Origin: Flavobacteriales bacterium
Lineage (GTDB): Bacteria; Bacteroidota; Bacteroidia; Flavobacteriales_F; PHOS-HE28
Direction: 5' to 3'
Assembly: GCA_020437875.1 (NCBI GenBank)
Contig: JAGQVR010000056.1
Span: forward strand, 1 to 13,018
Length of the DNA: 13,018 nucleotides
Shown: in pieces, positions 6,191-12,239 of the stretch
How positions within the stretch are numbered: position 1 is the first letter of the stretch
Layout of the letters: every line of letters begins with the position of its first letter
The notes under the pieces: model-generated
The model's input: only the letters and a program-made list of their open reading frames with translations
Databases searched by the model: none
Told to the model about the DNA's origin: nothing
Position numbers and translations under genes: made by a program

Positions 6191-6966
6191 TCTCCTTTGT
6201 ACACCGGCTTCCGCTTCTCGAGGAAGGCCTGCACGCCCTCCTTGTAATCGTGGCTGCGGCCGGCCTGGCTCTGCAGTTCGTTCTCCACGTCCAACTGCCC
6301 GTCCAGCGTGTTGTTCTCGCTCCGGTTCAGGGCTTCCTTGGTCAGGGCGATGGCCTTGGTGGGCATCTGTGCCAATTTGGCCACGAGCGCATGGGCCTCG
6401 TTCATCAATTCGCTGTCCGGAACGCACCGCCAGATCATGCCCTTGGCGGCAGCCTCGGTGGCGCTCACCTTCGGCGCCAGGATCATCTGTCCGAAGGCCT
6501 GCTGCATGCCGACCAGTCGAGGCAGGGTGAAGGTGCCGCCGCTGTCCGGGATCAGGCCGATGTTGATGAAGCTCTGGATGAAGCTGGCGTTCTCCGCTGC
6601 CAGGGTGAGGTCGCAGGCGAAGGCGATGTTGGCTCCGGCACCGGCGGCCACCCCGTTCACGGCCGCCACCACGGGTTTGGGCAGCTTGCGGATCCGGCGG
6701 ACGATCGGGTTGTATTGCGTGGTGAGGATGTCCTCGATCCGGGTTTCCGGCGCGATCGCCTCGGCCAGGTCCTGACCCGCGCTGAAGGCCCGACCCTCAC
6801 CGGTGATCAGCACGGCACGCACCTCCTTGTCCAGCAGGCAGGCGTCCAAGGCATCGATCACCTCCAAGGACATCTCCCGATCGAAGCTGTTGAGCTTGTC
6901 CGGACGGTTGAGGGTGATGGTGGCGACGCCATCGGCGACGGTGTAGAGGATCTTGGTGTAGGGCAT
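6187..6966 (-). CDS. paaG: 1,2-epoxyphenylacetyl-CoA isomerase
   Basis: The product has 259 residues, a full-length crotonase-fold enzyme. It converts ring-1,2-epoxyphenylacetyl-CoA to the seven-membered oxepin-CoA and also moves double bonds in later intermediates. The oxyanion-hole segments are FSAGQDL (61-67) and GVAAGAGA (105-112). GLIPDSGGT (137-145) carries the acidic residue Asp141 expected in PaaG. The C-terminal AGRSHDYKEGVQAFLEKRKP is characteristic. Similarity to E. coli PaaG runs over the whole length, including YNPIVRR and LPKPV.AAVNGVAAGAGA. The frame is open for 43 more codons upstream, but those overlap the unknown secreted gene; the ATG at 6966 matches the family start and has GATCTTCG four bases before it. 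The stop overlaps the ATG of the next small gene (ATGA). Confidence 0.93.
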   Translation of the reverse strand: MPYTKILYTVADGVATITLNRPDKLNSFDREMSLEVIDALDACLLDKEVRAVLITGEGRAFSAGQDLAEAIAPETRIEDILTTQYNPIVRRIRKLPKPVVAAVNGVAAGAGANIAFACDLTLAAENASFIQSFINIGLIPDSGGTFTLPRLVGMQQAFGQMILAPKVSATEAAAKGMIWRCVPDSELMNEAHALVAKLAQMPTKAIALTKEALNRSENNTLDGQLDVENELQSQAGRSHDYKEGVQAFLEKRKPVYKGE

Positions 6967-6970
6967 GGGG

Positions 6971-6981
6971 CGAAGATCATA
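6971..6981 (-). promoter_or_regulatory. Candidate -7 box for paaG
   Basis: TATGATCTTCG on the minus strand is followed by CCCC and the paaG ATG. The core GATCTTCG is identical to the box before paaH and equally spaced. It lies in the 22-base gap after the unknown secreted gene. No -33 TTTG is evident at the usual distance. Confidence 0.42.
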
Positions 6982-6988
6982 CAAGGAA

Positions 6989-7675
6989 CTACTTGAGGAG
7001 TAATTCCCCGGAGTAGTACCATACGATCCGGTCTTCCCTGCCATGAAAATAGATGCACTTCCCATTTGGAATTCGTGCATTGCTGTTGCAGTCACGCGGT
7101 TTGTATCCGTGGTAAGTCGTCACGACACCACCGAGCCTTGACCGTTCCAGACTAATCGGCACATCAACAGAAGCGCCGTTGATGGTTACCGAGATGTGCT
7201 CCGGCCTCTTACTGCACTTCGGTTTAGGTCCGAGTGATCGTTTCTCCTTGGTTTTGAGGGGGACCAACCCTGTGTCCACAACGGCGTAGTAGTCCACACG
7301 GTTCACAACGGTGTCCCGCACGCAACGGTTGAAAACCTTGTGCCGGTTTATCCTGATCGTGTCATGCTCTATGTCATTGAGCCATCGGACGATCAGGGCG
7401 CCACCAGCATCGTCAAGAGAAAGACGCATTCCTCTCGCACTTCTCGCTACGTGTAATAGAAGGTTCGGTGCAGTATTCCTCGTTGGGTCGAAGGTGGTGA
7501 TATGGTCACTATCGAGCATCGCTATAGGGGGCGAGAAGTAAGGGTCTGGGCCCAGATCCCCTACAGTAAATTCCTCCAAGGGCGTGATCACGGTGTCGAT
7601 GATGAACACCAGCCGATCCTGAGCACGAATCAAGCCCACTGTCAGGAACGGTGTGATCAGAAGCAGCTGCCTCAT
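6989..7675 (-). CDS. Unknown secreted protein between paaD and paaG
   Basis: I do not recognise this family. The product has 228 residues and starts with a probable signal peptide, MRQLLLITPFLTVGLIRAQ, with cleavage near residue 19. The mature part has no transmembrane segment. It contains four cysteines (in RCVRD, PKCSKR, RDCNS and GKCIYF) and many short beta-prone stretches, consistent with a periplasmic or exported beta-rich protein; two disulphides are possible. The end, REDRIVWYYSGELLLK, has no T9SS-like sorting domain. A hand count of 7321-7380 gives 47% GC, well below the adjacent paa genes. It lies 49 bases after paaD and 22 bases before the paaG ATG, all on one strand, so it may be co-transcribed with the cluster. 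Nothing in the sequence ties its function to phenylacetate. Confidence 0.68.
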   Translation of the reverse strand: MRQLLLITPFLTVGLIRAQDRLVFIIDTVITPLEEFTVGDLGPDPYFSPPIAMLDSDHITTFDPTRNTAPNLLLHVARSARGMRLSLDDAGGALIVRWLNDIEHDTIRINRHKVFNRCVRDTVVNRVDYYAVVDTGLVPLKTKEKRSLGPKPKCSKRPEHISVTINGASVDVPISLERSRLGGVVTTYHGYKPRDCNSNARIPNGKCIYFHGREDRIVWYYSGELLLK

Positions 7676-7683
7676 CTAATGAA

Positions 7684-7714
7684 GAAAGATGTTCAAAAGC
7701 ATTGGATTGCACAA
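7684..7714 (-). promoter_or_regulatory. Possible promoter for the unknown secreted gene
   Basis: On the minus strand TTG (7714-7712), a 20-base spacer and CATCTTTC (7691-7684) precede the ATG by 8 bases. The -7 box matches only 4 of 6 consensus positions, but the TTG-N20 spacing recurs before ogt and the SPFH gene. The site fills most of the 49-base gap after paaD. Confidence 0.25.
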
Positions 7715-7724
7715 TCGTGCACCA

Positions 7725-8210
7725 TCACAAACACTTGAACTGATCGAAGGGCTCCAGGCAGTCTTTGCACTTCCACAGCGCCTTGCAGGCCGTGCTGCCG
7801 AAGACCGAGACCATCACCGTGTTCGTGGAGCCGCACTGCGGACAGGGCACCATGGGAGCTTCACCTTTCAACGCACGGATGTCCCCGGTCTTCTCCGGCG
7901 GGGCGATGCCGTATTCCTTCAACTTCCGCTTGCCGTCGTCGGTGATCCAGTCGGTGGTCCAGGCAGGGGAGAGCACCTGCTTCACTTCCACAGAGGCGAT
8001 GCCATGCTCCACCAGTTCCTTCTTGATGTCCGTGGCCATCACGTCCATCGCCGGGCAACCGGTGTAGGTGGGAGTGATGGTGACCACCACCTTCCCATCG
8101 GCATCGACCTCCACCTGCCGCACCACCCCCAGTTCCAGCACGCTGATCACCGGGATCTCCGGGTCCTTCACGTTCTGGAGGAGGTCGAGGATGTGGTCTT
8201 GGGAGGTCAT
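7725..8210 (-). CDS. paaD: Phenylacetyl-CoA epoxidase assembly factor PaaD (DUF59 plus zinc ribbon)
   Basis: The product has 161 residues. The N-terminal MIP18/DUF59 domain shows DPEIPVISVLELGVV (16-30) and TPTYTGCPAMDVM (47-58), with the conserved Cys52. The C-terminal zinc-ribbon-like region carries cysteines 123, 126, 142, 148, 151 and 160 in CPQCGSTNT, WKCKDC and EPFDQFKC. PaaD is needed for an active epoxidase and is thought to help deliver or assemble its iron or iron-sulfur centres; it is not a catalytic subunit. The gene follows paaC after a 97-base gap that contains two hairpins, which is unusual because the epoxidase genes are normally tightly packed. The fold and the terminal FKC motif make the call secure. 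Confidence 0.93.
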   Translation of the reverse strand: MTSQDHILDLLQNVKDPEIPVISVLELGVVRQVEVDADGKVVVTITPTYTGCPAMDVMATDIKKELVEHGIASVEVKQVLSPAWTTDWITDDGKRKLKEYGIAPPEKTGDIRALKGEAPMVPCPQCGSTNTVMVSVFGSTACKALWKCKDCLEPFDQFKCL

Positions 8211-8239
8211 GTGTTCAACCGCGATGGAACGACGACATG

Positions 8240-8260
8240 TCCAGAACGCGACGTTCTGGA
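8240..8260. other. Perfect 9-bp hairpin in the paaC-paaD gap
   Basis: TCCAGAACG and CGTTCTGGA flank the triloop CGA. In the minus-strand transcript it lies 30 bases upstream of the paaD ATG. There is no following U tract, so it is not a typical intrinsic terminator. It could be an mRNA stability or processing element, or the remains of a small repeat. Confidence 0.6.
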
Positions 8261-8271
8261 ATTCCGTGTTG

Positions 8272-8302
8272 GAACCGCCGCGGCGTCGCCTCGTTGCGGT
8301 TC
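8272..8302. other. Second hairpin in the paaC-paaD gap
   Basis: GAACCGC (8272-8278) and GCGGTTC (8296-8302) form a 7-bp stem around a 17-base GC-rich loop that can itself fold weakly (GGC-GTC-GCC). It starts 6 bases after the paaC stop on the minus strand and is followed 11 bases later by the 9-bp hairpin. Confidence 0.45.
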
Positions 8303-8307
8303 AACGA

Positions 8308-9066
8308 TCACCACTCCGCCCCCGGATACGCCCGCTGTAGGTATTGCATCTCCGCAAGGATGTAGCCCAGATGCTCGCTGTGTTTGCCAGCGCGCCCACC
8401 GCTCTGCATGTAGCCATCGGCCGGGCGCTTCAAGGTGGCCTCGTCCAGCACCTTGTCAACCGTGGCGTCGAAACCGGCCTTGATGGTCTGCAGATCCGGG
8501 GCGATCCCCGCCTTCACCATCGCCTTGTGTACCTCGTCCTGCGTGAACAGGTCACCGGTGTACGTCCAGAGCGCATCCAGTGCTTCCTGGGCACGGCGGT
8601 GGCTCTCCTCGGTGCCATCCCCGAAACGGATCAGCCAGTCGCTGCTGTGTTTGAGGTGGTATTGGGCTTCCTTCACGGCCTTGGCGGCGATGGCGGCGAT
8701 GGTGGCATCACTGCTCTTGGTCAACGCTTCCGCCAGGGGCAGGTGGTAGGCATCAAAGAGGAAGGATCGCACGATCGTATGTGCGTAGTCGCCGTTCGGT
8801 TGTTCGCAAAGGAGGGTGTTCACGAAGTCCCGCTCTTTCCGCAGGTAGGCGAGGTCGTCCTGGGTGCGGCCCTTGCCTTCCAATTGCACGGCATGGTCGT
8901 ACAGGTTGCGCGCCTCACCGATGTGGTCCAAGGCGCGGTTCGCCAGGGCGATATCCTCCTCCAGCACCGGACCGTGTCCACACCATTCGCTCAGGCGATG
9001 GCTCAGGATCAGGAGGTCGTCGCCGAGGCGTAACGTGTAGGTGAAGAGGGCTTCTTTGTCTGTCAT
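8308..9066 (-). CDS. paaC: Phenylacetyl-CoA epoxidase structural subunit PaaC
   Basis: The product has 252 residues. It is the ferritin-like partner of PaaA in the epoxidase core and shares its fold, but does not carry out the chemistry itself. Recognisable segments are LGDDLLILSHRLSEWCGHGPVLEEDIALANRALDHIGEAR near the N-terminus, DYAHTIVRSFLFDAYHLPL around 93-111, VKEAQYHLKHSSDW near 131-144, and the C-terminal GGRAGKHSEHLGYILAEMQYLQR, which is highly conserved in PaaC. It sits between paaB (42-base gap) and paaD (97-base gap), all on the minus strand. A weak GATCTTCC box lies 11 bases before its ATG (9078-9085) but is less convincing than those before paaG and paaH. Confidence 0.95.
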   Translation of the reverse strand: MTDKEALFTYTLRLGDDLLILSHRLSEWCGHGPVLEEDIALANRALDHIGEARNLYDHAVQLEGKGRTQDDLAYLRKERDFVNTLLCEQPNGDYAHTIVRSFLFDAYHLPLAEALTKSSDATIAAIAAKAVKEAQYHLKHSSDWLIRFGDGTEESHRRAQEALDALWTYTGDLFTQDEVHKAMVKAGIAPDLQTIKAGFDATVDKVLDEATLKRPADGYMQSGGRAGKHSEHLGYILAEMQYLQRAYPGAEW

Positions 9067-9108
9067 GACGTTGGGACGGAAGATCTCCCGCCCAGACTGG
9101 ATCCGTTC

Positions 9109-9402
9109 TTAGATGTACTTCGCGCCTTCCGGTACCTGGTAGAAGGTCGGGTGCCGGTAGGTCTTGTCGTCGGCGGGGTCGAAGAGCATCGCGGCATCCT
9201 CGGCCTGGCTGCTGCTGATGGCGCCGGCCGGGACCACCCAGATGCTGTTGCCCTCCTGGCGCCGCGTGTAAACGTCGCGCGCGTTCTCAATGGCCATCTG
9301 CGCATCAGCCGCATGGAGGCTGCCCACATGCTTGTGTTCCAGGCCGCGCTTGCTCTGGATGAAGACCTCCCAAAGAGGCCAGTTGTCCTTGTTATCGCTC
9401 AT
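9109..9402 (-). CDS. paaB: Phenylacetyl-CoA epoxidase subunit PaaB
   Basis: The product has 97 residues, the normal size. The signature WPLWEVFIQSKRGLEHKHVGSLHA (8-31), AIENARDVYTRRQEG and IWVVPA (54-59) identifies it without doubt. PaaB is a small non-catalytic subunit that bridges PaaAC dimers in the epoxidase complex and may help dock the reductase PaaE. Its ATG overlaps the paaA stop as ATGA, so the two are translationally coupled. It ends in YQVPEGAKYI, usual for the family. Confidence 0.96.
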   Translation of the reverse strand: MSDNKDNWPLWEVFIQSKRGLEHKHVGSLHAADAQMAIENARDVYTRRQEGNSIWVVPAGAISSSQAEDAAMLFDPADDKTYRHPTFYQVPEGAKYI

Positions 9403-10343
9403 GCTGCTTGTTTCTTCTTGGCCTTCTTCGCCGCGTGCGCCAGGGCTGCTTCACGCACCCAGGCACCTTCATCGTGTGCCTTGTTCCGGGCGGCAAGACG
9501 TTCCTTGTTGCAGGGGCCGTTCCCGGAGATCACATTGTAGAACTCGGTCCAGTCGATCTCGCCCCAATCATAATGCTTGGTGGCTTCATTCCACTTCAGC
9601 GCGGGGTCGGGGATCGAGAGCCCGATCACCTCGGCCTGCTGTACGGTGCGATCGATGAAGATCTGGCGCAGTTCGTCGTTGCTCTGCCGCTTGATCTTCC
9701 ACTTCATGCTCTCGGCGCTGTGCGGGCTGTTGGCATCGCTCGGACCGAACATCATCAGGCTCGGCCACCACCAACGGTTCAGTGCGTCCTGCGCCATTTC
9801 CTTCTGTTCCGGCGTGCCCTTGGCCAGCACGCTCATGATCTCGTAGCCCTGGCGCTGGTGGAAGCTCTCCTCCTTGCAGATCCGCACCATGGCGCGCGCA
9901 TAAGGACCATAGCTGGTGCGGCAGAGCATCACCTGGTTCATGATGGCCGCGCCGTCCACGAGCCAGCCCACGGCACCGATGTCCGCCCAGGTGAGGGTGG
10001 GATAATTGAAGATGCTGCTGTACTTGGCCTTTCCGCTGTTGAGGTCGGCGATGGTCTGTTCGCGGGTCACACCCAATGTTTCGCAGGCGCTGTAGAGGTA
10101 GAGGCCGTGGCCCGCCTCGTCCTGCACCTTCGCGAGCAGGATGGCCTTGCGCCGGAGGCTTGGCGCCCGGGTGATCCAATTTCCTTCGGGGAGCATGCCC
10201 ACCACTTCGCTGTGCGCGTGCTGGCTGATCTGGCGGACCAGGGTCTTGCGATACTTCTCCGGCATCCAATCCTTCGGTTCGATCTTCTGCTCGGCGTCGA
10301 TCTTGGCCTGGAAGCGCTCTTCAAGGTTCATCACATCCGTCAT
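9399..10343 (-). CDS. paaA: Phenylacetyl-CoA epoxidase catalytic subunit PaaA
   Basis: The product has 314 residues from the chosen ATG at 10343. It is the diiron oxygenase that inserts one oxygen atom from O2 into the aromatic ring of phenylacetyl-CoA. Iron-ligand motifs are visible as QDEAGHG (74-80) and CKEESFHQRQGYE (156-168). QHAHSEVVGMLPEGNWITRAPSLRRKAILLAKVQ (41-74) is nearly identical to E. coli PaaA as I recall it. The Lys/Ala-rich tail AKKAKKKQAA is a lineage addition. The start MTDVMNLEERFQAKI aligns with the E. coli start MTQEERF; a TTG five codons upstream (10358) is also in frame and would sit 6 bases from the -7-like box. It begins the paaABCD run, is divergent from paaE (121 bases between starts), and overlaps paaB by 4 bases. 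Confidence 0.96.
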   Translation of the reverse strand: MTDVMNLEERFQAKIDAEQKIEPKDWMPEKYRKTLVRQISQHAHSEVVGMLPEGNWITRAPSLRRKAILLAKVQDEAGHGLYLYSACETLGVTREQTIADLNSGKAKYSSIFNYPTLTWADIGAVGWLVDGAAIMNQVMLCRTSYGPYARAMVRICKEESFHQRQGYEIMSVLAKGTPEQKEMAQDALNRWWWPSLMMFGPSDANSPHSAESMKWKIKRQSNDELRQIFIDRTVQQAEVIGLSIPDPALKWNEATKHYDWGEIDWTEFYNVISGNGPCNKERLAARNKAHDEGAWVREAALAHAAKKAKKKQAA

Positions 10344-10364
10344 CGTGGCTGCTTTCAATGGTGG

Positions 10365-10372
10365 CTAAGATA
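10365..10372 (-). promoter_or_regulatory. Candidate -7 box for the paaABCD run
   Basis: TATCTTAG on the minus strand matches TAnnTTTG at 5 of 6 fixed positions. It ends 21 bases before the ATG at 10343 and 6 bases before the in-frame TTG at 10358. No TTTG is visible 17-23 bases upstream. An imperfect inverted repeat (TCCGT/ACGGA with TCCC/GGGA, 10409-10438) lies between this box and the paaE box and is the best candidate for a shared operator. Confidence 0.4.
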
Positions 10373-10444
10373 GCGGTACGGGCATGTTCGGGGAGTGATG
10401 TGGATCAGTCCGTTCCCGTCCGGAAGGGATCCCACGGAGGCGCT

Positions 10445-10452
10445 TAGCTTTG
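10445..10452 (+). promoter_or_regulatory. Candidate -7 box for paaE
   Basis: TAGCTTTG is a perfect match to the Bacteroidota -7 consensus TAnnTTTG. It ends 12 bases before the ATG at 10465, giving a leader of only a few bases. It overlaps an in-frame TTG at 10450, which argues against that codon as the start. Confidence 0.55.
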
Positions 10453-10464
10453 CCCGCCTTGAAC

Positions 10465-11565
10465 ATGACCGATCGCATGGCCCGGTTCCATTCCCTCGAA
10501 GTAACGAGCGTACAACAGGAGACCCCCGAGTGCATCGTGGTGGGTTTTCGCATCCCGGCCGCGGAGCAGGCCGATTTCGCCTTCGTCCATGGGCAGTACC
10601 TGACGCTTAAGCTCACCGTGAACGGGGAGGAGCTCCGCCGCAGCTACAGCATCTGCAGCAGCCCGCTGGACAAGGAGGAAGTGCGGATCGCCGTCAAGAA
10701 GGTGGCCGGAGGCCGGGCGAGCACTCAACTGGTGGACAAGTTGAAGCCCGGCATGCGCATCGAGGTGATGACACCCATGGGCAGCTTCACCACGGCGTTG
10801 GACCCCGCCAAGGAGCGGCATTTCGTGGCCTTCGCCGCAGGCAGTGGCATCACACCGATCCTCAGCATCCTGAAGACCGTTCTTCGCACCGAGCCGAGGA
10901 GCCGCTTCACCCTGTTCTACGGCAACACCGACCAGGACCGGATCATCTTCCGGAGCCGGCTGGATGAATTGAAGTCCCAGCACGGCGACCGGCTATCCGT
11001 CCATCACATCCTGTCGAAGGGGGTGGATGAGGACATGCTCTTCAACGGACGGATCACGCAGGAGAAGGCGGTACAGTTGCTGAAGCGATTCGTGAGCGAC
11101 CCGTTGGACAAGGAGTTCTTCATCTGTGGCCCGGAGCAGATGATGGTGAATGTGAGCGAGGCCCTGGAGAAGCAGGGCGTGGACAAGAAGCGGATCCACA
11201 TCGAACTCTTCACCACCCCGGTGACCACCGATGCGAAGAAGACCACCGACCATGCCCATGGCGATGCGGGCGACTTCAGCGGGATCGCGGAGGTGACCGT
11301 GATCATGGATGGTCGTGAGCACAAAATGAACATCCCGGCGAACGGTGATGCGGTGCTGGATGCCGCGCTCGAGGCTGGCCTTGACGTGCCATATGCTTGT
11401 AAGGGCGCTGTCTGCTGCACCTGCAAAGCCCGCGTGATCGAGGGCAAGGTGGAGATGGACATGAACTATGCGCTCACGGATGATGAGGTGGCCGATGGCT
11501 ATGTGCTCACCTGTCAGTCACATCCCCGCAGCGCGAAGGTCACCATCGACTACGACCAGCACTGA
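10465..11565 (+). CDS. paaE: Phenylacetyl-CoA epoxidase reductase PaaE
   Basis: The product has 366 residues. It passes electrons from NADPH through FAD and a [2Fe-2S] cluster to the PaaA diiron site. Domain order is an FAD-binding barrel with RRSYSICSS (58-66), an NAD(P)-binding domain with FAAGSGITP (123-131) and FFICGPEQMM (218-227), then a C-terminal plant-type ferredoxin. The cluster ligands are Cys312, Cys317, Cys320 and Cys350 (CKGAVCCTC and VLTCQSHP). MARFHSLEV at the second ATG (10477) lines up with the E. coli start, so 10477 is an alternative to 10465. The gene is normally placed after paaD; here it is divergent from paaA, with its own consensus -7 box, and ends 20 bases before a strong terminator. 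Confidence 0.95.
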   Translation: MTDRMARFHSLEVTSVQQETPECIVVGFRIPAAEQADFAFVHGQYLTLKLTVNGEELRRSYSICSSPLDKEEVRIAVKKVAGGRASTQLVDKLKPGMRIEVMTPMGSFTTALDPAKERHFVAFAAGSGITPILSILKTVLRTEPRSRFTLFYGNTDQDRIIFRSRLDELKSQHGDRLSVHHILSKGVDEDMLFNGRITQEKAVQLLKRFVSDPLDKEFFICGPEQMMVNVSEALEKQGVDKKRIHIELFTTPVTTDAKKTTDHAHGDAGDFSGIAEVTVIMDGREHKMNIPANGDAVLDAALEAGLDVPYACKGAVCCTCKARVIEGKVEMDMNYALTDDEVADGYVLTCQSHPRSAKVTIDYDQH

Positions 11566-11585
11566 CAGGTCCCAGCCGAAAAGAT

Positions 11586-11611
11586 CGAGGCGGGCTTACG
11601 GGCCCGCCTCG
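11586..11611. terminator. Strong bidirectional terminator after paaE
   Basis: CGAGGCGGGC and GCCCGCCTCG form a perfect 10-bp GC-rich stem around the loop TTACGG. Downstream on the plus strand is CTGTTCTCTCC; on the minus strand the stem is followed by ATCTTTTCGG. It separates convergent paaE and the small secreted-protein gene and can serve both. Confidence 0.8.
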
Positions 11612-11666
11612 CTGTTCTCTCCGCCTCGTTATGGTTGTTTGTAAGGCAGGGGAGAAGGTCCTCGAC

Positions 11667-12185
11667 TCAGAAGGTGGCCTGGGCATAGCCCGCCAGCTTC
11701 GTTTGGATGTGTGAGAGGTAATGTTCGCTGTGGTAGAAGCCGCCGAGTTCCTCGTTGTAGCGGATGATCGCCGAGGGGAAATCGGTGTAGAACGGATCCA
11801 CGTTCTCGGAAGCGGTTCGCTGAAGACTGACCGTGCATTCATAGTCCGGATAGCTCACCAGGTCCTGTGGCAGGCTGGTGTCGATGACCAGCAGCTTCTC
11901 CTGGAAGCCGTCCTTTGTGATACGCACGGTGTACTTGGTATCGATATCCAGTTCTAGCTCGAAGCGACCCTTCCGGTTGCTTTCGAGCATGCCCAGTTCC
12001 ACATTGTCCTTGTACAGGAACAGCTTGTAGCCTTCGGTGCGCTTGCCTTCGGAAAGGACCTGGCCGTGTACGGGTACGTACCAGCCCTGGGCCTGGTCGC
12101 GCCGGTCCACGAGCTTGCCTTGTGCGTTGGCCATCGAGGGGAGGATCAGGGCCGGGATCAAAGCGCGGAGGAGAGCGGTCTTCAT
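11667..12185 (-). CDS. Small secreted protein with carboxypeptidase-regulatory-like beta domain
   Basis: The product has 172 residues. MKTALLRALIPALILPSMANAQG is a clear signal peptide with cleavage after the ANA-like site near residue 21. Residues 36-105 look like a transthyretin-type or carboxypeptidase regulatory-like sandwich: VHGQVLSEGKRTEGYKLFLYKDN, RKGRFELELDIDTKYTVRITKDGF and EKLLVIDTSLP follow the pattern of extracellular binding modules common in Bacteroidota. The C-terminal 60 residues, with DPFYTDFPSAIIRYNEELGGFYHSEHY, are unrecognised and aromatic-rich. The protein is probably periplasmic or exported. It lies 54 bases downstream of the histidine kinase gene on the same strand and may share its transcript. 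It ends before a bidirectional terminator. The domain call is by pattern only. Confidence 0.7.
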   Translation of the reverse strand: MKTALLRALIPALILPSMANAQGKLVDRRDQAQGWYVPVHGQVLSEGKRTEGYKLFLYKDNVELGMLESNRKGRFELELDIDTKYTVRITKDGFQEKLLVIDTSLPQDLVSYPDYECTVSLQRTASENVDPFYTDFPSAIIRYNEELGGFYHSEHYLSHIQTKLAGYAQATF

Positions 12186-12239
12186 GGTCGTTCGGTTCTA
12201 TTCACCCGTGTTCTACGGCGCCGGGCCTGAAAGGTTCCA

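Noticed and set aside
6191..6427. 79-residue N-terminal extension of the small gene between paaG and paaH
   Set aside because: This part lies in another frame of paaG and is Arg/Gly/Pro-rich, a shadow of the paaG coding sequence; the ATGA overlap at 6190 is the natural start.
6967..7095. 43-residue N-terminal extension of paaG
   Set aside because: It overlaps the 3' end of the upstream secreted gene and is low-complexity (SSSSS); the family start is the ATG at 6966, directly after a promoter-like box.
8240..8260. The 9-bp hairpin as an intrinsic terminator after paaC
   Set aside because: There is no U-rich tract on either side, and ending transcription before paaD would separate genes whose products act together.
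9408..10373. Long open frame on the plus strand opposite paaA (321 codons)
   Set aside because: It mirrors the conserved paaA coding sequence and has no family features; a GC-rich antisense artefact.
10426..10433. GGGATCCC palindrome between paaA and paaE as an operator
   Set aside because: An 8-bp palindrome is too short to stand alone as evidence; it is only mentioned as part of the larger imperfect repeat.
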